Positions 38,086 to 49,620 are shown, counted from the first letter of the stretch. The stretch: DNA of 64,000 bases from Candidatus Epilinea brevis (GCA_016710785.1 JADJUE010000001.1:1-64000); one strand, 5' to 3'. The notes: generated by a model from the letters alone, not told the origin. Made by a program: numbers and translations.

Positions 38086-40892
38086 CTAACGCCGCACCCG
38101 CGTTTGCGCCAGCAGCGGCAACCATAGCTTGCGCGATTTCGGCGTCCCCGCCGTCCCTGTGGGACGCAGCGTCGGTGTCACCTCGCGGGTGGCCGAGCCG
38201 TTGAGCGTAGGCGTCGGCGACAGCTCCGGCGTGGCCGTCGGCGTGTCGGTAGCCGTGGGCGGCAGCGCAGTGGCTGTGGAAGGGAGGGCGAAAGTGGCCG
38301 TCGGCGTCGGCGGGCGGCCATCCTCGCGGTAGCGCATGAGGCCCCAGCCTTCCGTGCCGATCCAGAACTCGTCGCCGTTGCCCATCGCCAGAGCCGAGAT
38401 ATCGTTGGCCACCAGGCTCTCGTTCATCTGCGGCAGGGCCGTGGGCAACTCAGCATCCATGGCGTTGCCTTGGAAGACGAAGAGGCCCGCCGGCTCCAGA
38501 TCTGAGCGCCAGCTGTCCGGATCCTGGCCCTCGCGGGCCATGCCGCCGCGAGAGGTGGCCACCCACAGGCGGCCCTTGGCGTCGCGTTCCAAGGCGCTGA
38601 CCATCCCCGTGCGGGCGAAAACGCGGTTCTGCCAGACGTTCGCCCGACCCAGGTTCAGGACCGCCGGCCAGAAGGGCGCGTCCTCCAACAGCTTCCGTTG
38701 GCTGAGGGCGCGGGTGCCGAAGCCTCCCACCCAGGCTTTGCCCGCCGGAGCCGCCAACACCGCCAGCCCCTCGGCGTAAAGCGTGCCGTCGGCATAGCTT
38801 TCCAGACCCTGGCGGCTGTCTGAACGCTCCCAGGTCTTGGCCGTCAGGTCGTAGCGCGCCACGCCGCCGCCGAAGAGCTGTCCTCCCGCGCCGCCCAGGC
38901 CATCCGGTCGAGTGACATGGTGGCGCGAGGCCACCCAGGCCAGCCCCTGCGCGCAGTCGATATCGATGGCCGCTGTGTTGTCGGAGGTCAGGCCGGGGAA
39001 GACGAACTGGCTCCAGGTATCCTGCGTCTTCTGATGTACCGAGGCGCCGGGTTTCAGCACGTGCACCCCCGAACCCAGGTTGTCAAAAGGATTGCCCGTC
39101 CCCACCCAGATGCCGCCATCGCAGCCGGCGGCCAAAGCGGCCACCGAACCGTCCTTCAAGCCCGGAGCGGCAGGCATGGCCGCGTCGAAGCCACGCGCGG
39201 TCCAGGCCGCCGTGTCCCAGACACTCAGCCCGCCGTCGCGGAAGCTCTTGGCCGCCGCGTCCCATTGCGTCTCCAGGCTGCCCAGCCACAGGCGCTCCGG
39301 CTCCAGCAGCAGCGCCTGGACGTTGTCGCCCGCCAGGCCCGTCCATGGCGCCTTCCCGTCGCCGTCAGTACCGACCGTGCTGAAGCGCGTCCATCGGTCA
39401 TCGCTGTCGTCCTCCGGATCGTTCAGCTTCAGCTGTGCCAGTCCGGCGCCCAGACCGGCCTGGCTGCGACTTCCCAGGCCCAGCAGCACTTGCCCCGCGA
39501 AACGGGTCTGTGGCGCCCCTACGGCGATGGCCGAGATGAAGTTGGATGCGGGAGCACGATCCGTCAGCAATGGAGCAGCCACGGTCAGGTTCGCCAGGTC
39601 AAGGCGCTGCAGCCCACTGCCCAGGGCGCCCAACGGGCCCAAGCCCAACCACACGCCGTTCGGGCGGACCAGCAGCGCCTGCACCCGCGAGGCCCTCAGG
39701 CCATCCGCGGTGGTGAAGGAAGCGCCGCGTTGGAAATTCCAGCGATCATCGCGCTGGTCGCGCGGCGTGCCGCGGTGGTCCAAGACCGTAAGGCCACCCT
39801 TGCTGCGTCCGATCCAGATTGTATTCTCAAGAGTCGATTGCGAAGCCTCCGGCAGGCCAGGGCAATGACCGCGTCGCCGACCAGGCCACCGCGATCGGGC
39901 ATCGACACGCGGTGGTCCTCATCGTCCTGGATGGATGCCAGCCCGGCATCGAACCACATGAGCCCGCGCCCACCGATGGCCGCCCAGCCGCGGTTCTGTC
40001 CGTCGATGACCAGGGCAGCCATGTTGCAGGTAATCGTGACGTCGGCGTCCTGGCAGCTGAAGCCCTGGATCTTGTCGTCCTTGCGGTCCCGGCTGCCGCT
40101 GGTCTCGATGCGACTCAGCCCGCCGTGCACCCGCACCCAGACCTGTTCCGCCGCCTCCTGGTTGGGGCCCTTGGTCAGCAGCCAATGGGGAGCGGTCGCG
40201 ATCCACAGGTCACCGTCCTTGGCCAGCGCCAGGTCGTTGATGTTGTCGGAGACCAGCCCCGGCTGCTCTTGCCCGTTCAGCTCGCTGCGGTAGGTGTTGG
40301 CATAGGTGACGGGCAGGGACCATACGTCATCGCTGTGGTCCGCCGTGCCTTGGGTCTCCAAGCGGGTCAGGCCACCGCCGCGCCAGACGCCCGCGGCGGC
40401 ATCCCAGACCTGCCAGGTACCGACCCACAGGTCTGGCCCGTTCCAGGCCAAGGCCCGCACATCCGGTGACGGGAGCCCGCCGGCTGTGTTCGCCACCGTG
40501 TAGTTGAACCATTGGTCGTCCGCTGTGGCGACAGTGCCCGCGTCATCCAGGACGCTGATCCCGCGGTCGGTGGCCAGCCACTTGCGCCCGGCAGCGTCGA
40601 CGGCGATGTCGCGCACCGTGTTGCCCGCCAGCGGATCCTGCGGCCGCAGGAACTGCCGGTAGCTGCCGGACGGCAGATCCCAGCGCACCAGGCCGCCGAT
40701 CCGCGTGCCCGCCCACAGGACGTCCCCTTGGCCCTGGAGCGCCAGGATGTCATTGCCGTGGGCGAAGCTGGTCCAATGGCCGGAGGGGAGCGCGGCCTGT
40801 GGCCTGTCCTGATGATCTACTTCGGCCGGTCGCCCTGCGACCGCAACCCTCCCGGAGGCCGTCACGACGGCCAACAGGAGGATTGCGGTCAT
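38086..40892 (-). CDS. Secreted ligand-sensor-type beta-propeller protein, one frameshift
   Basis: About 935 residues once a single indel is corrected. Signal peptide (AILLLAVVTASGRVAVAG), then many propeller blades of the two-component-regulator-propeller type: GQGDVLWAGTRIGGLVRWD, GRKWLATDRGISVLDD, DGDLWIATAPHW, ENTIWIGRSKGGLTVLD, GVWLGLGPLGALG, GIWVGTGNP, GRLWVATSRGGMA, EFWIGTEGWGLMRYRED. A Pro/Thr stalk follows and the protein ends RKLWLPLLAQTRVRR. No kinase domain is attached. The frame changes at about 39850-39865, between GDAVIALA and PEASQSTLENTIW. ATG 40892 lies 14 bases after the DUF11 adhesin gene. Confidence 0.8.
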
Positions 40893-40906
40893 CGTCCGCC
40901 GCTGGA

Positions 40907-43900
40907 TCAGGGCACCAGCCGCCGGTATCGGCATTGCCCGGTCACGCTCCAGCTGTTCAGGCTGGCGACACCAGCCTGATTCGGCCCGCCGATGGCGTTG
41001 TCCTGCACGGTCAAGGTCCAGCCGCCGTTGGCCACCGTCTGGTTGAAGGCGTCCAAGGCCGCACCGGATTCCGTCTTGCGCCGTTCGTTGTTCAGCATCG
41101 GATTGCTGCATGAGGTGATCCGGGCCACGGCGTCGTCATCCAAGGTGCCGATGACGTTGGCGTTGCCGTTGCAGAAGGAGGTGCTGCTGTTGTCGAAGAG
41201 CGTCGCGTTCACAGCGCCATGCGCCAGGCGCAGGTCGAGATCGCCGAAGAGGCCGTGGGTGATGTTCACCGGCAGGTCCACGTCGATGACCAGGCAGTCG
41301 GCCGGCTTGCCGCTGACGGTAACCGTCTGGGAGACGGTCTGCGGCAACGGTCCGGCGTTGGGGATCGTGGCTACCGTGGTGCTGGCCGCCGAGAAGTCCT
41401 CGGTGAAGGCCTTGTACACGGGCTGACCAGGGCAGACCTTTGGCCGCTGCGGCTGGAAGAAGTCGAAGATCGGCACCGCCTCGAAGGCCTTGGACTCGTC
41501 ACCCGGCAGATCGGGCGCCGTCAGGGTGCGGCCGATGCGCTCCACGACCGTGCCGCCCAAGCCCACCAGGTTGCGCACGAAGCCGCCCTGCGGGTCGAAG
41601 ACCTCATGCTCCCAGTAGGTGGCGGAGATGACCGCCGATCCCAGGAAGCGGTTGGGCACGTAGCCCCAGGTGGCGAAGTCGATGTACTCCACCTGGCGGT
41701 CGTGCAGCTTCTCGCAGACCGCGTCCAAGAGGCCGTTCTGGTCATAGAAGTAGATGGCGAAGTCGGTGAAGCCCGGCTTGGCCACCAGGTTGGCGATGGC
41801 CAGCTCGGAGTTGATGCCGCGGTTGTCCTTGGCCACCAATGGCACGGCCAACACCGCCGAGCCGCTCATGGTCCCACCGCGCTTGCCGCCGACCTGCCAG
41901 TCGTAGGACACCTGCTCCGTGAGGGCGTTGTAGGCCACCGCCTCAGTGCGGTCGGTGCGCGTGGCGTCGGCCCACTTGTCCAGCATGACCACCGACTGGA
42001 TGCGCGGCGCGTCGACCGGGTTGGTTCCCGGCGTCCACCAGTCCTGCGTCTCGACCCGGGCGGAACCCACCCAGTTGCCCGGCAGGTCCGCGATGCGCGA
42101 GAGGTAGAAGCTCTGCGCGCCGCGCGGGCAGACCCAGTCCACCAAGGTGGTGATGACATCGCCCGACTTGTCCAGGAAGTAGACCTTGACCTTGGCCTGG
42201 TAGACCGGGCTCAGGTTCTGAACGGTCAGCACGGCGTCCCAGCCCTGGTACTCCGAGAAGACCAGAGGCGCGTAGTTCACCTGGCTGCCGATGGAGTAGG
42301 CGTAATCGGTGTTGTCGTTGTAGTTGTCGCTGGGGAAGCCGACGTAGCTGGTGAAGTGGTTGGGGCCCAGGGTGTCCACGACGATGCCCAGGGGCTGGCT
42401 GGCCCGGATCCAGGCCGAGCCCATCCAGTCCGGACCCACGACGGTGTTCGGATCGAAGATCACCGACTCGCCCGGCGCCACCGAGAGGATGTCGCCCAGG
42501 ATCGGCCGCAGGCAGTTCTCCTGCTCCTTCAGCCAGATCTCGATCGAGGAGCAGCGCTGGCCGCTGTTATGCACGTGGATGCGGCTGTTCAGACCCGCGC
42601 GACTGGCGAAGACCAGCGGAGCGTAGTAGGAGAAATCACCGAAGACCGGGTCCATCAGGCCTTCCAGGTAGGTCCCGATGCCGATGTAGGCGGCATTGAC
42701 CGAGCGGTTGGGATCCACCGGGTCCGGGCACTTGCGGTTGACCGACACCACCAGCGGCTCACCGGTATGCTTGCTGAAGTCCAGGATCAGCTGCTGGCCC
42801 GCTTCGTTCTTCTCCGTGACGTAGTAGACGCCGCGGGTGAGGAAAGCCGTGTCGAAGAGCAGCCATTCATCATGGTCGCCTACGATCATGTCGAAGATCG
42901 TGCCGCAGACCAGCTTGTCGAAGGTGAGCTTGTTGCCGCGGCGGTCCTCTACCTCATCGGTGGCGTTGATGCTGTAGACGATGGCGCTCTTGATGCCCGG
43001 AGGCAGCTGGCTGTTCACCCAGGTCCAGGCCGAGCCTGGCTTGAGCAGGCCCGTGCATTCCACCTTCAGGGGTCCGGCGGCCTGTGGCGGGCAGAAGCCC
43101 GGCTCGCCCCAAGCGACCAGGAGGCCTACCGACGGCCTGCGGCCCACGTTCTGCACCTGCAGCCAGGTCTCGCAGACGTCGGTGTCCAGGGCGGGCAGCT
43201 CGATGCGGTAGTCGGCGCCGCTGCAGACCACGACGAACTCCACCGCGTCGGACACGGGCTCAACCGTGAGGCAGGGGTACTTGGTGCGGCCGGAGTTGAC
43301 CGCGTCGGCCTTGACCCTGACCTCATTGGTGACCCGGCCGCACATGCCCTCCATGGGCGGCACGGTGATCTTGTGCAGCACCGTCTCGCCCGGCGCCACC
43401 GGCAGCTTGGGATCCTTGCCGGCGCGGATGTTGGCCGTGAAGGTCTGCTGGCCCATGGACGTGGTGAGGATGTCCGTCACCATGATGTTGTCCAGGAACG
43501 TGGTCCCGGTGTTGGTGATCTCGATGCAGAAAGTCACCGGCGTGCCGGGCGGCGGGGGCGGCGGGTTCTTGAGACCCGGGCATTCGCCGTTGTAGGACAC
43601 CGTCTTGACCACCTTCATGGAGGGGCATTCGATCTTGGTGTCCTCGGTGACCAGGTTGTTGTCGCCGATGGGATCCAGGGTGGGCGTGCGGTTGATGATG
43701 CCCACGTTGACCGCCGGCGCCCCGGCCGGGTTGTTGACCGGCGGCCACAGGACGTTGTTCTGACGGGTGAAGACCCGCGCCAGGTTGGTCATGGTGGCAC
43801 CGCAAGGCGCCATCTTGGCCACCATCGCGTCGATACGCACGGTGACCGACTGCCCGGCGTTCAAGCGGCCCAGCTCCCCGATGCCCAGGTTGTTCGCCCC

Positions 43901-46900
43901 GCGGCCGATGAGGATGGTGATCAGGCCCGTGTCGCGGACCTCCAGCACCTGGCCGGGCAGCGGCGCAGCCAGCGGCGCGTAGGGCGGCGTGTTGTTGACG
44001 AAGCTGATGGTGATCTGCGCCGGGTCCAGGGCCAGGAACATGCCCTGCGGCAACTGGTCCTGCAGCACCACTTCGGCGGCGTCCGACGGACCCTTGTTGG
44101 TCACGGTCACCAGGTAGCTGACCATGCCGCCGGGCTGCACCGGGTCGCATTGCAGGAAGTAGTTGCCCGGATCCGTGGCCGGGTTGCCGAAGATGTCGGT
44201 CTTGGTCACGGCCAGGTCTGCCAAGGCGTTGACCCGGGTGGCCTCGTTGTCCTTGCCGCAGGGGATGACCAACTGGTCCGTACCCGCCACGCCATCACGG
44301 GCTGCGGGGGCGCCCGCCAGGAGCGGCGCCGGCTCGCCAAGCGCGTTGATGCGGGCGATGTTGTTGGCGAAATGCGCCCAACCGGTCGCCTGGTAGTAGG
44401 ATCGCGCCGGCTGCCCGGGGGCGGTGTCGCCGCGGCCGTTGAGCACGTAGCCGCTCTCCACCAGGCCCACCAGGATGAAGCCGTAGGTCTCGCCCGGGTC
44501 GAGGTCGTTGAGGGCGTTACCCGTGGTGCTGCTCCATACAGGCGTGCCCTTCGTCAGGATCTGGTTGAGGGTGACCAGACCGCCGGCGACGTTGAGACCG
44601 CTGCAGGTCACGGCGTCATCCGGATCCAGGGGCTCGCAGCGCAGGCCGGTGATGCCGGCCGGCAGCTGGTCGGTAACTGCGATGGTCGTCGCCGTGGACG
44701 GCCCGTTGTTGCCGAACATGATCGCGTAGCGCAGCTCGGTGCCGGCGATGACCGGATCCGGCGAGTCGGTCTTCATGATGAAGACGTCGCTCGAGCGGTT
44801 GACCGTGGTCACCTGCGTGGCCGAATTGTTGGCCGCGCAGGGGTCGAAGGTGCTGGTGGCCACGGTGGCGGTGTTCGAGATGTTCGTGGTGGGCAGGCCG
44901 GAAGGCACGCCGTCAGGCCGCACCAGGGTCTGGATGAAGATGACCGCCGAGCGGCCGGCCGGCAGGGTGCCGAGCTGGCAGGTGATCTGCTGCTGCAGGA
45001 TCGGATCCTGGCGGCAGGTGGCACCGGAGGCGCTGACGTAGGCGAGCTGTGCCGGCAGGGTGTCCGACACCACCACGTCCTGAGCGTCCGACGGGCCGTT
45101 GTTGGTCACCGTGATGGTGTATTGCAGCGGGCGCCCGGCGATGACCGGGTCCGGCGAGTCAGTCTTGGTGATCGAAAGGTCGGCCGCGGTGTTGACCGTG
45201 GTCAGGTTGGCGGCGTAGTTGTCGCGGTTGCGCGGGTCGTAGACGTCCGAGGTGACGAAGACGTCGTTCTCCAGGATCGTGCCATTGGCCAGGCTACGGT
45301 TGACGTCGGCGACCACCGTCACCGTCTTCTGCGTGGTCGGTCCGATGTTGCCCAGGCCACAGGTCAGGCGGTCGAGGGCCGCGCCGGGTGTACCCGTCTC
45401 ACAGTTGCCGCCGGAGGCGCCGGTCACGGTGGCGCTGGTGACGACGATGCCCGGCGGCAGACGGTCCGTCAACACCGTGTTCACGGCGATGGACGGGCCG
45501 TTGTTGCGCACCACCACGGTGTAGGTGATGCGGCGACCGGCGGTCACCTGGTTGGCGGTGAGGGCCGTGCCGGGCGGGCAGCCCAGGGTGGTCACCTCGC
45601 CGACAGCGGTCTTGGTGACGGCCAGGTCCGCCACGGCGGTGATCTCGGTCTCCACCTCAGCGTGGTTGTTGAGCAGGTACGGGTCCTTGGACTCCAGCAG
45701 CGGCGGCAACGGGCTGGACAGCACGTCGGCCACGTTGCGGATATCCTGGGTTTCGGCCGCCCGCACCCGCATCGTCACGATCCAGCGGCCTTCATTCGGC
45801 GGGCCGTCAGCCTTGAGCGGGTTCAGCGCGCCTTCGTTCGCCGGCGGCGGTGTGGCCGGGTTGTCAACCATCACGCAGTCCACTTCCAAACGCTGGAAGA
45901 TGTTGGCGATGCCCGTGGGCGGCAGGATGTTGCCCGGGGGCGGGGGCGGGGGCGGCGGCACGGCCGGCGGCCAGGGCGACGGCAGGATGAGCTGCGGGTT
46001 GCCGCCGCTGTGGGCCGGCAAGGCCCGACAGGACGCGCGCCGATCGCTGGTGATGTCGATCAGGTCGAAGCGACCCGAGGACTGCAGGACGTCCTTGATC
46101 GCCGGGCTGACAGCCGAGCCGGGGCCCAGGTTGTCGACGATGAGGGTGTAGGTCAGCACGTCGCCGGCCTTCACCTGGCCCTCGCGGCGACCGAACTTCA
46201 CGATCTTCAGATCGGCCTTGCCCTCGATGTAGTTCTTGGCCGTGGCGACGTTGTTGCGGCCGTTGAGGTAGGCTTGCGGGAAGGCCGGGTTGACCGCCTC
46301 GGTGCTGCTGGTGACCATGGCCACGTTGGAGATGATGCTGCCGGGCGGCGCCGTGGGCAGCACCTTGCCGTAGATGTCGAAGCGCTGGCGTGAGGGCTGG
46401 TCGTCCACGTCGCGGGCGGAGATGGGCACGGTCAGGGTGCCGATCTCGCAGCGCAGCGGCCTGTTCAGCGTCAGCACCAGGGCGCCGGTCAGGGCGCCGC
46501 TGGCGGCGGCGACGTTGACCGTGGCGCCGGCCTGCAAGGCGGCGGCCTGCGCGGGCGTCACCGTGATGGTGCCCACCAGAGGCTCGGTGGGGCTGACCAC
46601 CGGCGGGGGGCCGGCGAACAGGTTGACGCCGCCAGCCGTGACCGACGTGATCCCGGTCACGTCCGTGGTCTGCACGCTGTAGACCAGCACGTTCGTCGTG
46701 GTGTTGAGGACGAAGGTGGCCAGACCCATGGCCGGAAGGGCGCCGGTCAGCGGCGCGCGCAAGCCCACCAGGTTGTTGGGCCGGGTGCACATGGGCTGGT
46801 TGGTGTCGATCTCGTACTGCACCTCGTCAGGCAGCACGTCGTAGACCACGACATCCTTGGCCTCCGAGGGGCCGAGGTTGCCGACGCGGATGCTGTACTT

Positions 46901-49555
46901 CACCGTCTCGCCCGCGCCGACCTTCACCGGATCGACGGACTTCTCGATGTAGACGTCGGAGTCCGCGATGACGTTCGTGGTGGCGGTGGCGCTGTTGTTG
47001 GCCGCCACCGGGTCGGCGGTCACGGTCAGGACGCTGCGCGATGCCGTGTTGCTCAAGACCGTGCCGTTGGGCACACTCGGGTCCACGCCGGTGACGATGA
47101 AGATCTCCGTCACCTCGCCGGGCGCCATGTCGTTCAGGTTGCAGCGCACCAGACGGCCGCCGGCGTCATAGGCGCAGATGCCCTTTCCGCCGAGGACGGT
47201 GGCCGACAGGAAGTTCAGTCCCGCCGGAAGCGGGTCGTCGATGACCGGCTTCTCCGCGGCGGACATCGCCAGGGGCGCGGGGCCGACCCGGTTGACCACG
47301 TTGGTCACCCGGATGCGGTAGCCGAGCACGGTGCCGGCGCGGACGGGGTCCGGCGCGTCCGTCTTCTCCACCCGCAGGTCGGCGGCGCCCACCACCTTGA
47401 TCCACGAGTCGTTCGTCCGGTTGTGCAAGGTGTTGGGATCGAAGGTAGCCGCGGTGACGTAGGCGTCGTTGGCCAGGAAGTCGGCGAAAGGCGTCTCGGG
47501 CTGCTTGATGACGAAGCTGGGGTCCACGTCGGCGATGATGGTGATGATCGCCCGGGATCCGGCGAGCAGGTCGCCGATCTGGCAGACCAGCGGATCCCCG
47601 GAGTCGCCGGGCGTTCCAACCGTGCAGATGCCGGAGCTGTTGGGCGTGTTGATGCTGAAACGGGCATCGACCGAACCATCCACCAGGCCCCAAGGCAGCT
47701 GATCCACCATGGTGACGTTCTCAGCGGTGCTGGGTCCGTCGTTATCGACCACGATGGTGTAGCGTACGGTGCCGCCGGCGATGACCTCGAGGTCATCGCC
47801 GAGGGTGAAGGGACCGTCGCCGGCGTTGTCCACGCCCTTCTTGGTGATGCGCAGGTCGGCCGCGGAGGTGACCGCGATGAAGTCCATGGCCATGTTGTTG
47901 GCCAGATCGGGATCGGGGGTGCTGCCGTCGCCGCCCAGGTTGTCCGGGTCGCCGCTGATGACGCGGACCAGGTTCTGGACATCCACGGCATTGAGGGCCT
48001 TCACCCGGACTTCGACCGACCAGCGACCGTTGCCGGGGCTGAAGCCCTGCGGCTCGAGGGCCTCACCGAGGGTGCAGCGAATCTGCCCGCGTGGGGTGGG
48101 CGTGCCTGTACCCGGCGGCGGCGTGCCCGTTCCTGGCATGGGGGTGCCGACGCCAGTGCCGGTGGTGCAGACATCGAGAGCCCGCGCCGGATCCGGGGCG
48201 ATGCTGACCAGGGTGAACTGACCGGACGCCAGGATGTCGTCGATGATGGTCACATTGCGGGCATAGGAAGGCCCGAGGTTGTCCACATAGATCTGGTAGG
48301 CGAAGGTTTCGCCGGCCTGGATGCTCTGGTCGGGGATGCTGAGCTTGGTCACCTTGAGGTCCGCGCGGTCGTTCACGGTGGTGCGCAAGGTGAAGTCGTT
48401 GTTCGTCAGATCGCGGTCGGGCGTGGCCGCTTCCACATGCACGCTGTTGGCCAGGGTCAGAACACCGCGGGCGCGGGTGTCGGCCTTCAGGCTGGTGCGG
48501 ATGGAAAAGGTCTTGCTGGTGCCGCCGTTCATGTTGCCCAGCTGGCAGGTGAGGGTGCCCGCCGGAGCCTGGACGCAAGGAGGCACGTTGGTGTCGGCCA
48601 CGTAGACGGCGTCGACCGGCAGGACGTCGGTTACCACGACGTCGCGGGCGACGCCTGAGCCGTAGTTGTTGACCGTGATGTCGTAGAACAAGGTCTCACC
48701 GGCCAGGGCCGGATTGGGGTTGGCAGTCTTGGTCACCGCCAGGTCAATCTCCGGCGTCAAGCGCACGTTGTCGATCAGCAGGCCGGTGTCGATCAGGTGA
48801 TCGGCGTTGCCCTGGTCGCTGACCAGGAACTCCAGGATGTAGGTGCCGGGCGTGTCGATGATGGACAGGTATTGTTTGAACGCCGAACGACCGTCCTCGA
48901 AATGGCAACCCTGGGTGGGGCCGGCAGCGAGGATGTCGTAGACGACACCATCGATAGGCGTGACATCCGGGAAGGGCGACACCCCGGTGGTCGGGGCGCT
49001 GCCGGCCAGGAGCATGCCGCCGTCGGGACCGCTGAGGTTGACCCGGAAGAAGTCGTCGAAGTTGCCAGGAGTCGGAGCCTCGCTCGTCAGGAAGCTCCAG
49101 TCGAAGGTGAGGGTCGCCGGCACCTCGTTGGGCGCCAAGGTGAAGGTCTGGCGCAAGGTGGAACGGTCGTTGTCATTGTTGGGGCCTGGATCCAGGTCCA
49201 GGTTGTCCAGCTCAGTGGCGTCGATGTTGCCTGGACCGTTGCAGAGCAAGGCCATGCGACCACCATCGGTGGGCAGGACGGGCGACACCGGCGCGGAGCC
49301 GATGTCGGTATCCTGCAGCACCTGCACACGGCCTGTGGTCACCCAGTTGGCCAGCGCGGCCTCAAAGCTGCCGTTGATAGGGCCGGCATCGATCCCGGAA
49401 GGGCTGTTCGGGCGCGCCGGACGCTGGGCGCTGGCCGCGAAGGCTCCGGTCAGCAGCGACAGGCTCAAGCCTAGAAGCAGCGCACCGCGGAAGGGCGCGC
49501 GGCGCAGCCACGACTGACGGCCGGCCGCCGGGTCCGTCTGGGTGATGATGGACAT
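40907..49555 (-). CDS. Giant DUF11-repeat secreted protein with C-terminal P domain
   Basis: 2882 residues. Signal peptide (GALLLGLSLSLLTGAFAASA); N-terminal jelly-roll-like part (GSFEAALANWVTTG, ATLTFDWSFLTSE, GNADHLIDTGLLIDNV); then about eleven DUF11 repeats, each opening like DLAVTKTANPNPALAGETL and carrying DVVVTDVLP-type strands (to about residue 1850); then a long non-repeat part with LNSRIHVHNSGQRCSSIEIW and VNYAPLVFSEYQGWDAVLTV; finally a proprotein-convertase P-like domain (VIDVDLPVNITHGLFGDLDL, WTLTVQDNAIGG). Cell-surface or S-layer-like adhesin by analogy. ATG 49555 has AGGAG upstream; the frame is intact over 8.6 kb. Confidence 0.88.
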   Translation of the reverse strand: MSIITQTDPAAGRQSWLRRAPFRGALLLGLSLSLLTGAFAASAQRPARPNSPSGIDAGPINGSFEAALANWVTTGRVQVLQDTDIGSAPVSPVLPTDGGRMALLCNGPGNIDATELDNLDLDPGPNNDNDRSTLRQTFTLAPNEVPATLTFDWSFLTSEAPTPGNFDDFFRVNLSGPDGGMLLAGSAPTTGVSPFPDVTPIDGVVYDILAAGPTQGCHFEDGRSAFKQYLSIIDTPGTYILEFLVSDQGNADHLIDTGLLIDNVRLTPEIDLAVTKTANPNPALAGETLFYDITVNNYGSGVARDVVVTDVLPVDAVYVADTNVPPCVQAPAGTLTCQLGNMNGGTSKTFSIRTSLKADTRARGVLTLANSVHVEAATPDRDLTNNDFTLRTTVNDRADLKVTKLSIPDQSIQAGETFAYQIYVDNLGPSYARNVTIIDDILASGQFTLVSIAPDPARALDVCTTGTGVGTPMPGTGTPPPGTGTPTPRGQIRCTLGEALEPQGFSPGNGRWSVEVRVKALNAVDVQNLVRVISGDPDNLGGDGSTPDPDLANNMAMDFIAVTSAADLRITKKGVDNAGDGPFTLGDDLEVIAGGTVRYTIVVDNDGPSTAENVTMVDQLPWGLVDGSVDARFSINTPNSSGICTVGTPGDSGDPLVCQIGDLLAGSRAIITIIADVDPSFVIKQPETPFADFLANDAYVTAATFDPNTLHNRTNDSWIKVVGAADLRVEKTDAPDPVRAGTVLGYRIRVTNVVNRVGPAPLAMSAAEKPVIDDPLPAGLNFLSATVLGGKGICAYDAGGRLVRCNLNDMAPGEVTEIFIVTGVDPSVPNGTVLSNTASRSVLTVTADPVAANNSATATTNVIADSDVYIEKSVDPVKVGAGETVKYSIRVGNLGPSEAKDVVVYDVLPDEVQYEIDTNQPMCTRPNNLVGLRAPLTGALPAMGLATFVLNTTTNVLVYSVQTTDVTGITSVTAGGVNLFAGPPPVVSPTEPLVGTITVTPAQAAALQAGATVNVAAASGALTGALVLTLNRPLRCEIGTLTVPISARDVDDQPSRQRFDIYGKVLPTAPPGSIISNVAMVTSSTEAVNPAFPQAYLNGRNNVATAKNYIEGKADLKIVKFGRREGQVKAGDVLTYTLIVDNLGPGSAVSPAIKDVLQSSGRFDLIDITSDRRASCRALPAHSGGNPQLILPSPWPPAVPPPPPPPPGNILPPTGIANIFQRLEVDCVMVDNPATPPPANEGALNPLKADGPPNEGRWIVTMRVRAAETQDIRNVADVLSSPLPPLLESKDPYLLNNHAEVETEITAVADLAVTKTAVGEVTTLGCPPGTALTANQVTAGRRITYTVVVRNNGPSIAVNTVLTDRLPPGIVVTSATVTGASGGNCETGTPGAALDRLTCGLGNIGPTTQKTVTVVADVNRSLANGTILENDVFVTSDVYDPRNRDNYAANLTTVNTAADLSITKTDSPDPVIAGRPLQYTITVTNNGPSDAQDVVVSDTLPAQLAYVSASGATCRQDPILQQQITCQLGTLPAGRSAVIFIQTLVRPDGVPSGLPTTNISNTATVATSTFDPCAANNSATQVTTVNRSSDVFIMKTDSPDPVIAGTELRYAIMFGNNGPSTATTIAVTDQLPAGITGLRCEPLDPDDAVTCSGLNVAGGLVTLNQILTKGTPVWSSTTGNALNDLDPGETYGFILVGLVESGYVLNGRGDTAPGQPARSYYQATGWAHFANNIARINALGEPAPLLAGAPAARDGVAGTDQLVIPCGKDNEATRVNALADLAVTKTDIFGNPATDPGNYFLQCDPVQPGGMVSYLVTVTNKGPSDAAEVVLQDQLPQGMFLALDPAQITISFVNNTPPYAPLAAPLPGQVLEVRDTGLITILIGRGANNLGIGELGRLNAGQSVTVRIDAMVAKMAPCGATMTNLARVFTRQNNVLWPPVNNPAGAPAVNVGIINRTPTLDPIGDNNLVTEDTKIECPSMKVVKTVSYNGECPGLKNPPPPPPGTPVTFCIEITNTGTTFLDNIMVTDILTTSMGQQTFTANIRAGKDPKLPVAPGETVLHKITVPPMEGMCGRVTNEVRVKADAVNSGRTKYPCLTVEPVSDAVEFVVVCSGADYRIELPALDTDVCETWLQVQNVGRRPSVGLLVAWGEPGFCPPQAAGPLKVECTGLLKPGSAWTWVNSQLPPGIKSAIVYSINATDEVEDRRGNKLTFDKLVCGTIFDMIVGDHDEWLLFDTAFLTRGVYYVTEKNEAGQQLILDFSKHTGEPLVVSVNRKCPDPVDPNRSVNAAYIGIGTYLEGLMDPVFGDFSYYAPLVFASRAGLNSRIHVHNSGQRCSSIEIWLKEQENCLRPILGDILSVAPGESVIFDPNTVVGPDWMGSAWIRASQPLGIVVDTLGPNHFTSYVGFPSDNYNDNTDYAYSIGSQVNYAPLVFSEYQGWDAVLTVQNLSPVYQAKVKVYFLDKSGDVITTLVDWVCPRGAQSFYLSRIADLPGNWVGSARVETQDWWTPGTNPVDAPRIQSVVMLDKWADATRTDRTEAVAYNALTEQVSYDWQVGGKRGGTMSGSAVLAVPLVAKDNRGINSELAIANLVAKPGFTDFAIYFYDQNGLLDAVCEKLHDRQVEYIDFATWGYVPNRFLGSAVISATYWEHEVFDPQGGFVRNLVGLGGTVVERIGRTLTAPDLPGDESKAFEAVPIFDFFQPQRPKVCPGQPVYKAFTEDFSAASTTVATIPNAGPLPQTVSQTVTVSGKPADCLVIDVDLPVNITHGLFGDLDLRLAHGAVNATLFDNSSTSFCNGNANVIGTLDDDAVARITSCSNPMLNNERRKTESGAALDAFNQTVANGGWTLTVQDNAIGGPNQAGVASLNSWSVTGQCRYRRLVP

Positions 49556-49620
49556 CGCTCGCTCTCCTGGGGGGCAGGTGCTGGATCTGGGCTCGTGCAG
49601 GTGGGTCTTGCGTCCGTCCA

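Noticed and set aside
39845..39870. Second selenocysteine candidate in the propeller gene
   Set aside because: The break is a change of frame, not an in-frame TGA, and propellers of this type have no redox Cys there.
41219..46393. A 1724-residue open frame opposite the DUF11 gene
   Set aside because: It mirrors the GC-rich codons of the minus-strand gene, has no family-like motifs, and the minus strand has signal peptide and eleven clear repeats.
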